From: Quadrisphaera setariae
GTDB taxonomy: Bacteria > Actinomycetota > Actinomycetes > Actinomycetales > Quadrisphaeraceae
Reading direction: 5' to 3'
NCBI RefSeq assembly: GCF_008041935.1
Contig: NZ_VKAC01000004.1
Span: forward strand, 327,034-391,033
DNA length: 64,000 nt
The position numbers and the translations under genes are program-made. Positions 1 through 7,692 of this stretch are shown here, one piece after another (the stretch's first letter is position 1; every line of letters starts with the position of its first letter). The notes beneath the pieces were generated by a model. The model was not told the origin of the DNA and searched no databases. It worked only from the letters and a program-made list of their open reading frames with translations.

Positions 1-1782
1 CACGACTTCGGCGTGGTGGACGGGCGGCTGTTCCTCGACATGGCGCTCATCGACGGCTTGGACCTGGCCGCGGTGCTGGCCGCCGGCCCGGTGAGCGCGG
101 CGAGGGCGGTGGGGATCGTCGAGCAGGTGGCCGACGCGCTCGACGTCGCCCACGAGCGCGGGCTGGTGCACCGCGACGTCAAGGCCGCCAACGTGCTGGT
201 GGTGCGGCGCCGCGCCGACCAGCCCGACTTCGTCTACCTGTCCGACTTCGGCCTGGCCCGCTCGACCGCCCCCTCGGCGGCCGCGGCGGGGCTGACGGCC
301 GTGGGCACGGTGGTCGGCACGGCGGAGTGCATGAGCCCGGAGCAGATCGAGGGCCGCCCCGTGGACGCGCGCAGCGACGTCTACGCGCTGGGGTGCCTGC
401 TGTTCCACTGCCTCACCGGCAGACCCCCCTTCACGACGACGGCGGACGGCCGCCCCGCCAGCGCCATCAGCGTGCTGGACGCCCACCGCGCCGCGCCGGT
501 GCCGCTGCTGCCGCCGGGCGGTGCGTGGGGCTCCCTCGACCTGGTGCTGGCGACGGCGATGGCCAAGGACCCCGCCCACCGCTACGCCAGCGCCGGAGCC
601 CTGGGCCGCGCCGCCCGCGAGGCCCTGTCCGTCGCTCCGGCCGCAGCTCCCGCGGCGGCTGCTGCGGCTCCTGTGCTCGCGCACGCCGCGGCCGGCGGCC
701 AGACAGCACCGACAGCACCGACGGCCCGCGGGCTCGACTCCAGCGAGACCATGGCCGCGCCCGCCCGCACCGCTCCTCCCACCACCGCACCCGCGGGTGG
801 CGGCGGTGGAGCGTTCGGTCCGGCCTACGGCGGCCCGGTCACGCCCCTCGCGGCGACGGCCGTCGCCGCCTCGTCGGTCCCGCCCGTCCCGGTGGCTCCT
901 CTCGCCCCCACCGGCCGGCCACCGGTGCCGGGCCACGGCGCGGGTGGGTACGCCGGGCAGCCCACACCGCCCGGGCGGGGTCTGCGCACCGGCGCCGTCA
1001 TCGGCATCGTCGGAGGCAGCCTCGCTGTGCTGGGTCTCATCGCAGCCGGCGGCGTGATCGCGGTCGGCGCGTTCTCCGAGGACGAGCCGGCGGCGGCTGC
1101 CAGCACGCCGAGGCCGTCGGCGAGCGCGCCGGCGTCGTCGTCGTCCTCCGCCCCCTCGAGCACCTCGCCGAGCACCTCACCGAGCGCCGCCACCCCGGCG
1201 CCGCCGGCGACCGTCCCCAACCCGGCGCTGGGCGCCACCACCACCCAGCCAATGGACGCCGCCCACACCGCGCTGCTGGCCGCTCTGCCCAGGGAGCTCA
1301 ACGCGTGCGAGCCGATCACGCTGGACCCGGGCGACAGCCCCATCCCCACCGCGGCCGCGGTGAGCTGCCTGGGCACCAACCTGCCCGGCGGTGAGGTCTA
1401 CGCGATGAGCTACCCCGACGAGGCCACCCGCGACACGGCCTTCAACGACCTCGTCCACATGGAGGGCAACACCAACGGGCAGTGCCCCAACAACGACGGC
1501 GCGGGCCCCTGGACGTCACCGAGCGGGGCGAGCGGCGGCACCGCCGCCTGCTACCAGGTCTTCGACGACCCGGAGGACCCGGACTCGACCTCCCACGCCG
1601 TGATGGCCTGGACGGTGGCCGGGCAGCCGATCTTCCTCACGGCGTTCGACCCGTGGAGCAGCCTCGTGCCGCCGCTCGTGCAGTGGCAGCAGGGCCACGC
1701 CGCGGAGTACGCCGCCACCGTCCCCGACCCGGCGCTCGCGTCGGCACCCGCGACGGCCCCCGCATCCGCCGGCCAGGTCTGA
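1..1782 (+). CDS. Ser/Thr protein kinase, receptor type (5' truncated by window)
   Basis: The reading frame is open from the first base, so the N-lobe (glycine loop, ATP-binding Lys) lies outside the window. The visible part has the catalytic loop HRDVKAAN near visible residue 57, the metal-binding DFG near 82, an activation segment ending in SPE, and the usual SDVYALGCLLFHCLTGRPPF helix region. A Pro/Ala-rich linker of about 130 residues follows, then one transmembrane helix at about residues 330-355 and a Ser/Thr/Pro-rich stalk. The C-terminal domain of about 170 residues, expected to be extracytoplasmic, has four Cys that could form two disulfides. This is the PknB-like actinobacterial receptor-kinase layout. 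The external domain has no PASTA repeats and I do not recognise its ligand. The family Pro after HRDxK is Ala here. A hairpin follows the stop. Confidence 0.93.
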   Translation, partial: HDFGVVDGRLFLDMALIDGLDLAAVLAAGPVSAARAVGIVEQVADALDVAHERGLVHRDVKAANVLVVRRRADQPDFVYLSDFGLARSTAPSAAAAGLTAVGTVVGTAECMSPEQIEGRPVDARSDVYALGCLLFHCLTGRPPFTTTADGRPASAISVLDAHRAAPVPLLPPGGAWGSLDLVLATAMAKDPAHRYASAGALGRAAREALSVAPAAAPAAAAAAPVLAHAAAGGQTAPTAPTARGLDSSETMAAPARTAPPTTAPAGGGGGAFGPAYGGPVTPLAATAVAASSVPPVPVAPLAPTGRPPVPGHGAGGYAGQPTPPGRGLRTGAVIGIVGGSLAVLGLIAAGGVIAVGAFSEDEPAAAASTPRPSASAPASSSSSAPSSTSPSTSPSAATPAPPATVPNPALGATTTQPMDAAHTALLAALPRELNACEPITLDPGDSPIPTAAAVSCLGTNLPGGEVYAMSYPDEATRDTAFNDLVHMEGNTNGQCPNNDGAGPWTSPSGASGGTAACYQVFDDPEDPDSTSHAVMAWTVAGQPIFLTAFDPWSSLVPPLVQWQQGHAAEYAATVPDPALASAPATAPASAGQV

Positions 1783-1874
1783 CGGCCAGGCCCGACGACC
1801 AGGCCCGACGACCAGGACACCTCCGACCCCGGGCTACCGCCCGGCCCGCCCCGACGCCGCGGGGCACCCCGCCC

Positions 1875-1907
1875 CCCGGCGGTGCGCCCGCCCAGCGCAC
1901 CGCCGGG
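1875..1907 (+). terminator. Hairpin downstream of the kinase gene
   Basis: A perfect 13-bp inverted repeat (1875-1887 and 1895-1907, loop of 7) lies about 90 bases after the kinase stop. There is no T-run, as is common for GC-rich actinobacterial terminators. Two direct copies of CAGGCCCGACGAC just after the stop (around 1787-1815) precede it. Its function as a terminator is inferred from position. Confidence 0.6.
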
Positions 1908-1993
1908 CGGCGTGTCTGCGCCGGATCACCTCGTGGACGACCTACCGTCACCGTGACGGACCCGCCGGTCCGTGGACGACCAGGAGGCACCAC

Positions 1994-3064
1994 GTGGCAC
2001 GCGAGCGGGCGATCGACCTGACGGCCCTCGGAGAGGGCGCCCGGCCCGCGCACGACCGCGTGCCGTCCCCGCGCTTCCCGTCCTGGGAGGAGCTCGGGCT
2101 GCAGGGCACGGCGCCGACCAGCGCCCAGAGCGGTGCGCAGACCAGCGCTGCCACCGCGCCCGTGGCCGCTCCGCAGCGCCGCCGCGACCTGCGCGCCAGC
2201 ACCCCCGCCCCGGCCGCCGCTCCCGCTCCTGCCGCGACCACCCGCTGGGTCTCGCCGCAGCAGCCCGCGACCGAGCGGTCCTGGTACGACGACGACAGCG
2301 CGCCCACCCACCACGGCGAGTTCGGCGACCACGGGTCGTACGACGCCTACGGCAGCGCCGACGCGTACGACAGCTACGCCCAGCTCCCTGCTGCGGCCCG
2401 CACCGCGGCTGCCCCCTCGGCCACGGCCTCCTACGCGGCCCCGCGCAGCGCCCGGCAGCCGGTGTCGTACGAGCTGCCGCGGCCGGTGGGCCCGGAGCTC
2501 GAGCTGGCCGACGAGGCCTACGACGACGAGTACGACGACCTCGCCCCGCGCCGCCAGCGCCCGCCCGTGCTGACGTGGCTGCTGGTGGCGGCCGCGCTGG
2601 TGCTCACGGGCATGGTCGGCTACCTGCTGGGCTCCAACGGCCAGACCGCGGAGCTCACCGCGGCGCGCACGGCGGTGGCCGACGCCCAGCAGGCGCAGCA
2701 CACGGCCGAGAAGCAGCTCGCCGACCTGCAGCAGGCCCCGGCGGACGCTGCGGCCGCCGCCGCGCAGGACGCGAAGGCGCAGGTGGCTGAGGCCGCCGAG
2801 CCCGCGGCCAGCGCAGCCGCCACCGCCAAGGCGAAGGCGTCCGCCGCCCCCTCGGCCAGCGCGGAGCCGGCCACTGCTGACGCCGCCGGGGTGACCGGTA
2901 CCGGGTCCGCCGCGGCCCCCGTCGCTTCCAAGGCCCCGTCCAAGGCCCCGACCTCCGACGCCGGCTCGGGCTCCAGCTCGGACGCCGGCGCTGACCAGGG
3001 CGCCGGGGACTCGGGCTCCATCGGCTCCGACCCGGCCGCCCCCGCCGCGGCCCCGATGGGCTGA
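1994..3064 (+). CDS. Membrane-anchored Ala-rich protein of unknown function
   Basis: 356 residues; the GTG start has AGGAGG ideally placed upstream. The N-terminal 190 residues are low complexity, rich in Ala, Pro, Asp and Tyr, with no signal peptide. A single transmembrane helix lies at about residues 193-215. It is followed by an Ala/Glu/Gln/Lys heptad-like segment (about 217-270) that should form a coiled coil, then an Ala/Ser/Pro-rich tail. Topology is probably N-in, C-out. It lies 211 bp downstream of the kinase gene on the same strand and could be a kinase substrate or an envelope-associated partner, but that rests only on proximity. No family recognised. Confidence 0.75.
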   Translation: MARERAIDLTALGEGARPAHDRVPSPRFPSWEELGLQGTAPTSAQSGAQTSAATAPVAAPQRRRDLRASTPAPAAAPAPAATTRWVSPQQPATERSWYDDDSAPTHHGEFGDHGSYDAYGSADAYDSYAQLPAAARTAAAPSATASYAAPRSARQPVSYELPRPVGPELELADEAYDDEYDDLAPRRQRPPVLTWLLVAAALVLTGMVGYLLGSNGQTAELTAARTAVADAQQAQHTAEKQLADLQQAPADAAAAAAQDAKAQVAEAAEPAASAAATAKAKASAAPSASAEPATADAAGVTGTGSAAAPVASKAPSKAPTSDAGSGSSSDAGADQGAGDSGSIGSDPAAPAAAPMG

Positions 3065-3087
3065 GCCCCTCGACCCTCCTCGCCCCG

Positions 3088-3104
3088 GCTCCCGTCACGG
3101 GAGC
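3088..3104. terminator. Small hairpin between convergent genes
   Basis: GCTCCCG / CGGGAGC separated by TCA, placed between the stops of the membrane protein (3064) and the leftward ligase (3115). The position suits a bidirectional terminator; no T-run. Confidence 0.45.
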
Positions 3105-3114
3105 AGCACGGCTC

Positions 3115-4722
3115 CTAGACCAGCAGAGCGCGGACCGCGTCGACGTCGTCGGCCTGGTCCGCGCTCTTGTCGGGGCGGTAGCGCAGCACGCGCGCGAAGC
3201 GCAGCGCCACGCCCCCCGGGTAGCGGCTGCTGCGCTGCGCGCCGTCCAGGGCCACCTCCACCACCAGCTCCGGGCGCAGCACCACGCCCCAGGCGGGCTC
3301 GTCGGTGGCCAGTCCCGGGAACGTGGCGGTCTGCCAGGCCAGCAGCTCGTCCGTCATGCCCTTGAACGTCTTGCCGACCATCACCGGCGGTCCGCCCTCG
3401 GGGTCGCGGGCGCCGAGGTGGATGTTCGACAGCGTCCCGGTGCGCCGCCCGTAGCCCCACTCGGCGGCGAGCACCACGAGGTCGAGGGTGTGGACCGGCT
3501 TGACCTTCTGCCACGCCTTGCCGCGGCGGCCCGCCGCGTACGGGGAGGCGAGGTCCTTGAGCACCACGCCCTCGTGCCCGGCCTCCAGGGCGCTCGCCAG
3601 GGCAGCGTCTGCGGCCGCTGAATCGGGTCGGCGCGCACCGGGCATCCGCAGCCGCGCGTGCAGCTCGGGGGCGAGCAGCGCGTCGAGGGCCGCCAGGCGC
3701 GCCTCGAGCGGCTCGTCGAGCAGGTCGCGCCCGTCGAGGTGGAGCAGGTCGAAGAAGAACGGGCTCAGCAGCACCTGCGCGTCGTCGTCCTGCTCTCCCG
3801 GGGTGCTGCCGAAGCGGCTCATGGTGTCCTGGAAGCGGCGGGGACGGCCGTCGTCGTCGAGGGCGAGGGTCTCGCCGTCGAGCACGGCGCGCTCGGCCGG
3901 GAGGGCGAGCACGGCGGCGGCGATCTCCGGGACCCCGTCGGTGATCTCCCGCAGGGTCCGCGTCCAGACGCGCACCCTCGGTGACGGCTCGGGCGCCGTC
4001 CTGTCGAGGTGCACCTGGATGCGGGCGCCGTCCAGCTTCGGTTCGACGACGACGTCGGCGCCCAGGGCCGCGAGCGCGTCCGCGACGGTGCCGCCGGGGC
4101 TGGCGAGCATCGGCGCCACGGGCGTGCCGACCCGCAGCCGCACCTGCTGCAGCGCACGGGCGGCCGCCTCCGGCGAGCCGGCGCCGAGAGCCGTGGCGGC
4201 GGTGGTGGTCAGGCTCCCCGACAGCATCGCCGCGCGCCGCACCAGCGCGGCCGGGGCGCCCGAGGCGGCGGCCACCGCGTCGAGCACCAGACCCTCCAGC
4301 GCGCCCTGGCGCAGCTCGCCCGTGACGAGGCGCACGAGGAAGCCGCGCTCGTCGGGGGTGGCAGCGGCGAAGAGCTCGTCGAGCAGGGCCTCGCGGCGAG
4401 CGGTGGAGCCGGCGCCGGTGGTGGCGGCGAGGCGCTCGAGGACGTCGTCGACGACGAGCACCTCCAGGCGCGGCTCGTGGGAGCCGGCGGGCGGCCCCGC
4501 CGCGGAGCTCGCCGGGGTCGCGCCGTCCACCCGGCCGGCCAGCGTGCGCCAGCCCACCCCGAGCTTGCGCTGGCGCGGCTCCCCCGCCAGCCAGCTGGTG
4601 ACGACGGGCACCTCGGCCGCGGAGACCTCCCGGAGCACGTCGGCGACCAGCTGCGCCTTGGTGGAGCGGGCGCGGGTGGCGGCGACGGCCGCCGACGCGG
4701 CGACGACCTCGGCGAGCAGCAC
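3115..4722 (-). CDS. lig: ATP-dependent DNA ligase (LigB type)
   Basis: Seals DNA nicks through an adenylated-lysine intermediate. The adenylation motif EPKLDGARIQVH gives the nucleophile at about Lys229. The downstream nucleotidyltransferase motifs include AVLDGETLAL, PFFFDLLHLDG, HEGVVLKDL and WQKVKPVHTLDLVV. The first 200 residues are the helical DNA-binding domain seen in archaeal-type and mycobacterial LigB ligases, and the OB domain is C-terminal. At 535 residues from the GTG at 4722 it is close to the family's length of about 500. The frame stays open upstream to beyond 5500, but that extension would run antisense through the next gene and has no ligase features. No NHEJ polymerase or nuclease domain is fused, so it is not LigD. 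It is an accessory ligase beside the essential NAD-dependent one, which is not in this window. Confidence 0.93.
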   Translation of the reverse strand: MLLAEVVAASAAVAATRARSTKAQLVADVLREVSAAEVPVVTSWLAGEPRQRKLGVGWRTLAGRVDGATPASSAAGPPAGSHEPRLEVLVVDDVLERLAATTGAGSTARREALLDELFAAATPDERGFLVRLVTGELRQGALEGLVLDAVAAASGAPAALVRRAAMLSGSLTTTAATALGAGSPEAAARALQQVRLRVGTPVAPMLASPGGTVADALAALGADVVVEPKLDGARIQVHLDRTAPEPSPRVRVWTRTLREITDGVPEIAAAVLALPAERAVLDGETLALDDDGRPRRFQDTMSRFGSTPGEQDDDAQVLLSPFFFDLLHLDGRDLLDEPLEARLAALDALLAPELHARLRMPGARRPDSAAADAALASALEAGHEGVVLKDLASPYAAGRRGKAWQKVKPVHTLDLVVLAAEWGYGRRTGTLSNIHLGARDPEGGPPVMVGKTFKGMTDELLAWQTATFPGLATDEPAWGVVLRPELVVEVALDGAQRSSRYPGGVALRFARVLRYRPDKSADQADDVDAVRALLV

Positions 4723-4833
4723 CCGTCGATCGTCGCAGCGCCCCCGCCCGGCGGCTCGTCGGCGGCTGCGGCGCGTGACCTCCGGACGGGTGCTGCCCAG
4801 CGGACACCCAGGTGCGGTGCCCACGGTGGGTGC

Positions 4834-5361
4834 ATGAGAGCGACCACGACGTCCCTCACCCGCTCCACCGTCGCGCCGGGGGTGGTGCTGGTGCCGGGCA
4901 CCCTCGCCGACGTGACCACCGCCGCCCGGCTCCTGCAGCCCCTGGCCCCCGCCGGCACGGGCGCCCGCGAGCGCGAGGCGCTGCTCCGCCTGGCGCTCGC
5001 CCACGCGGCGCTCAGCTCGGGGGCGCTGTGGCTGGCGCTCGACCCGTCGACGCAGGAGGCGGCGTCGGCGGTCGCGCTGCTCCCCCCGCCGACCCACCCC
5101 GACGTCGCCGCGACGGTCTGGATGGCGCACCTGCAGCTGGAGCTGGCTCCGCCGCCCGGGCGGGACGCGCCGGAGGCGCACCTGCTGCTGCCCCCGCGCC
5201 GGGCCACGGCCGCCCGGGACCTGGTGCACGCAGCGCTGGCCGGGGCGGACGGGCTCGAGGTCGTCGCGCCCGTCCCCAGCCACCCCGTGGTCGCTGCGGT
5301 CCTGCGCGCCCGGGGCTTCCGACCGGACCGTCCGCAAGGCCTCTTGCGCCGAGCGGGCTAG
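4834..5361 (+). CDS. GNAT-like acetyltransferase, putative
   Basis: 175 residues from the ATG, divergent from the ligase (111 bp apart). The C-terminal part has the layout of GNAT proteins: a helix with an HPVVAAVLRARGF segment resembling the fold's final alpha/beta unit (yyxxxGF). The segment ARDLVHAALAGADGLEVVAPV precedes it. The acetyl-CoA pyrophosphate loop (Q/RxxGxG/A) is not clear, so either the cofactor site is degenerate or the assignment is wrong. The coding frame is strongly supported by codon usage. Substrate unknown. Confidence 0.55.
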   Translation: MRATTTSLTRSTVAPGVVLVPGTLADVTTAARLLQPLAPAGTGAREREALLRLALAHAALSSGALWLALDPSTQEAASAVALLPPPTHPDVAATVWMAHLQLELAPPPGRDAPEAHLLLPPRRATAARDLVHAALAGADGLEVVAPVPSHPVVAAVLRARGFRPDRPQGLLRRAG

Positions 5362-5467
5362 CGACCTGCTGCGAACGGATGGCAGTTGATCACCTTCCCT
5401 CAACCGCTCTCCGGCGGAGCCCGATCCCCCTGACGTCCCTGCCCGTTCAGAAAAGGACGTCTGACTG

Positions 5468-6064
5468 ATGAGCAGCACCACTGAGCCCCTGCGCACCGCC
5501 GTCCTCCCCCGCCAGCGGCGGGACCTGACCGGCTTCGACTTCGTCGCCCTCGACGTCGAGACCTGGAACGGCCGCACCGGCTCCGTCTGCGCCGTCGGCC
5601 TGGCCGTGGTCCGCGGCGGCGTCGTCGTGGACGAGTACGAGGCCCTGTGCCACCCCGCCGCCGAGCTGGGCGAGGCCGACTACGCCCACATGGCCGTCAA
5701 CCACCTGCAGCTGGGCGACATCTACCACGCGCAGCCGTTCACCGACCTCCTCGAGACCGTCAGCGCCTTCGTCGGCGACCTGCCCGTCGTCGCCCACCGG
5801 GCGCCCCTGGACGCCCGCCACCTGGCCCGCGCCTGCGAGGTCGCCGGCGTCGAGGCTCCGACGTGGGAGTGGCACTGCACCGAGGCGATCGCCCGCAAGG
5901 CGCTGGACCTCACCAGCTGGGCCCTGCCGGACGTCGCCGCCGCGCTGTCGCTGCCGCGCTTCTCGCTGCACCAGTCCGGCGCGGAGGCCCGCTCCACCGC
6001 GGCCGTGCTGCTGGGCCTGGCCGAGCAGACCGGCGCCGTCCGCCTGGGACACCTGCCCCGCTGA
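5468..6064 (+). CDS. DEDDh-type 3'-5' exonuclease-like protein (DnaQ fold)
   Basis: 198 residues, ATG with AAAAGGA about 10 bases upstream. Exo I is seen as FVALDVET (Asp and Glu metal ligands, about residues 28-30), followed by typical family text on cell-cycle-independent exonucleases (FDFVALDVET, SVCAVGLAVV). Exo II is VVAHRAPLDARHL, where the family usually has HNxxFD, so Asn is replaced by Arg while Asp is kept. Exo III is HQSGAEAR, with Glu where the family has the metal-binding Asp. A length of about 200 suits a stand-alone exonuclease. The two substitutions may lower activity or point to a binding role. A 29-bp palindrome follows the stop. Confidence 0.8.
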   Translation: MSSTTEPLRTAVLPRQRRDLTGFDFVALDVETWNGRTGSVCAVGLAVVRGGVVVDEYEALCHPAAELGEADYAHMAVNHLQLGDIYHAQPFTDLLETVSAFVGDLPVVAHRAPLDARHLARACEVAGVEAPTWEWHCTEAIARKALDLTSWALPDVAAALSLPRFSLHQSGAEARSTAAVLLGLAEQTGAVRLGHLPR

Positions 6065-6088
6065 GCCCTCCGGAACCGCCACGCCCGT

Positions 6089-6151
6089 CCGTGACCGTGC
6101 AGAAGACCCGCACCGGGAGGTCCCCGGTGCGGGTCTTCTGCACGGTCACGG
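6089..6151. terminator. Perfect 29-bp palindrome between convergent genes
   Basis: The arms 6089-6117 and 6123-6151 are perfectly complementary with a 5-base loop. The palindrome lies between the exonuclease stop (6064) and the leftward gene, whose stop codon (6146-6148) is inside the right arm. It can serve as a bidirectional terminator. The stem contains GTCTTCTGCAC, a word also found at about 23407-23417 beside another palindrome. Confidence 0.8.
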
Positions 6152-6544
6152 CGGAGGCGGGGTGGGTCCGCGCATCGTGTCGAGCAGCACACCGCTGACC
6201 AGCGGCATCAGCGCCTCGGGGCTGCCGTCGTCGGGGACGCCGTCCCACGCGACGGGCTCACCGCGCTCCGCGCCCACCGGGTAGAGGCTGACGCCCCAGC
6301 TGCGGTGCTCCGCGCGGCGGGCGGCCAGCCAGCCGTCGACCTCGGTGATCACGAGCGCCTGCCCGTCGTCCAGCACCACCTCGATGGCGCGCAGCTCGTC
6401 GCCGTCGTGGGTCAGGGAGGCGTCGAGGCCGGCCCGGTCGAGCAGGTCCAGCACGTCGCAGTACTCCCCGTGGCCTCCCTGGCGAGGGAGGGCTGTGGGC
6501 GTCGTCGCCCCGTCGCGAGTCACCTGTCCCAGCCTGCCCCACAC
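6146..6544 (-). CDS. Conserved hypothetical protein, 132 aa
   Basis: Small acidic soluble protein read from a GTG at 6544. The middle (about residues 28-95) alternates beta-like segments (ELRAIEVVLDDGQALVITEVDGWLAARR), suggesting a compact alpha/beta or beta fold. No signal, membrane segment or catalytic motif is visible. Its stop codon lies inside the convergent palindrome. The tail is Pro-rich (GPTPPPP). No family recognised; the coding call rests on GC3 bias and a consistent start. Confidence 0.6.
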   Translation of the reverse strand: MWGRLGQVTRDGATTPTALPRQGGHGEYCDVLDLLDRAGLDASLTHDGDELRAIEVVLDDGQALVITEVDGWLAARRAEHRSWGVSLYPVGAERGEPVAWDGVPDDGSPEALMPLVSGVLLDTMRGPTPPPP

Positions 6545-6568
6545 CGCCCCTCCTGGCGAGCGCGCAGA

Positions 6569-6589
6569 GGGTGGTGTGGATCACCACCC
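6569..6589 (-). terminator. Hairpin after the flavoenzyme gene
   Basis: GGGTGGTG / CACCACCC with a 5-base loop, 18 bases beyond the stop of the leftward luciferase-like gene and just before the start of the next leftward gene. Position fits termination of the three-gene operon to the right. Confidence 0.55.
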
Positions 6590-6606
6590 GAGGCCGGGAC
6601 GGCAGA

Positions 6607-7680
6607 TCAGGACGACGACGGGGCCCAGCCGAGCGCGGGCCCGAGCGAACCCGCGGTGTCGGTGAGGATCTGCTCGTGGTCGGCGGCCTCGAAGGTGAAC
6701 GGCAGGGCGAACACCGCCTCGTCGATGACGCGGAACCCGGCGTGGTCCCAGAGCCGCTCAGCGATCTCGGCGGAGCTGCCGACGAGGTCGCGGGCGAACA
6801 GCAGGCGCCCAGGACCCTGCGGCCTTGCCGTGCGGGCGTCCCGCGAGGCGGCGTACGCGCGGTAGCGCTCCACCTGGGCGGGGGTGGCGGAGTCGGTGGG
6901 GATCACGACCAGCCCCTGCGAGATCCGCCCCGCTCCTGCGCGCTCGCCCCAGCCGGCGCGGTAGGCAGCGACGTGCTCGGCCTGGACGGAGCCGAAGTCC
7001 CAGGCGTGGTCCTCCTCGGGCGCAGCGCCCGGGCGCTGGCCGACGCCGTCCTCGGCCCTCACCACCGAGGAGAGCAGCAGGTTCAGCCCCTGCTGCCCGG
7101 CCCAGTGCGCGGAGGAGGTGCTGCCGACACCGCACCACGTGCGCGCCGCCAGCCCGGGCGAGTGCGGCTGCACCCGCTCGGAGAACACCTCGGTGCCCAG
7201 CGCGGCGCGGGTGCCGGCGGGTTCGCCGCGCAGCAGCGCGAGCAGGCGCTCGCCGCGGCGGTGGGTGAAGTCCTCGACGTCGGCGGTGTCGGGGTAGAGG
7301 GCGTCGCGCACGTCGTCGAACCGCATCGGGGTGCCGGTGGAGAACCCCGGGTTGAGACGACCGCCGGAGAGGACGTCGACCGTGGCCCAGTCCTCCGCGA
7401 CGCGCAGCGGGTTCTCCCAGCCGAGCGGGGTGACCGCCGTCCCCAGCTCGATGCGGGTGGTGCGCTGCGTGGCGGCGGCGAGCACCGCGACGGGTGAGGA
7501 GATGCCGGGCTGGAGGTGGCGGTGGCGCAGCCACGCGGAGTCGAACCCGAGGCGCTCCCCGAGCTCGATGACGCGGAGGACCTCCTCGTGGCCGGGGCCG
7601 GGGTCGTCTTCGGCGAAGGTCCCGATGGTGAGGAAGCCGAGCCGGCGCAGCGGCTCACCCTGGTGCGGCACACCCGTCAC
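6607..7680 (-). CDS. Luciferase-like (LLM class) flavin-dependent oxidoreductase
   Basis: 357 residues, GTG start. The (beta/alpha)8 bacterial-luciferase fold is indicated by RRLGFLTIGTF at strand 1, FDSAWLRHRHLQPGISSPVAVLAAATQRTTRIELGTAVTPL in pieces around residues 45-90, NPLRVAEDWATVDVLSGGRLNPGFSTG, and the C-terminal VGSSAEIAERL helix. These enzymes use reduced FMN (or F420 in actinomycetes) to oxidise small molecules; the substrate is unknown. It is the last gene of a leftward EamA-GH28-LLM operon, only 12 bp from the GH28 stop. A hairpin follows it. Confidence 0.88.
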   Translation of the reverse strand: MTGVPHQGEPLRRLGFLTIGTFAEDDPGPGHEEVLRVIELGERLGFDSAWLRHRHLQPGISSPVAVLAAATQRTTRIELGTAVTPLGWENPLRVAEDWATVDVLSGGRLNPGFSTGTPMRFDDVRDALYPDTADVEDFTHRRGERLLALLRGEPAGTRAALGTEVFSERVQPHSPGLAARTWCGVGSTSSAHWAGQQGLNLLLSSVVRAEDGVGQRPGAAPEEDHAWDFGSVQAEHVAAYRAGWGERAGAGRISQGLVVIPTDSATPAQVERYRAYAASRDARTARPQGPGRLLFARDLVGSSAEIAERLWDHAGFRVIDEAVFALPFTFEAADHEQILTDTAGSLGPALGWAPSSS

Positions 7681-7692
7681 GCTAGCCGCGGC

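Noticed and set aside
4723..5577. N-terminal extension of the ligase frame
   Set aside because: The upstream part runs antisense through the GNAT-like gene and into the next promoter, and contains no ligase domain features; a GTG at 4722 starts a normal-length protein.
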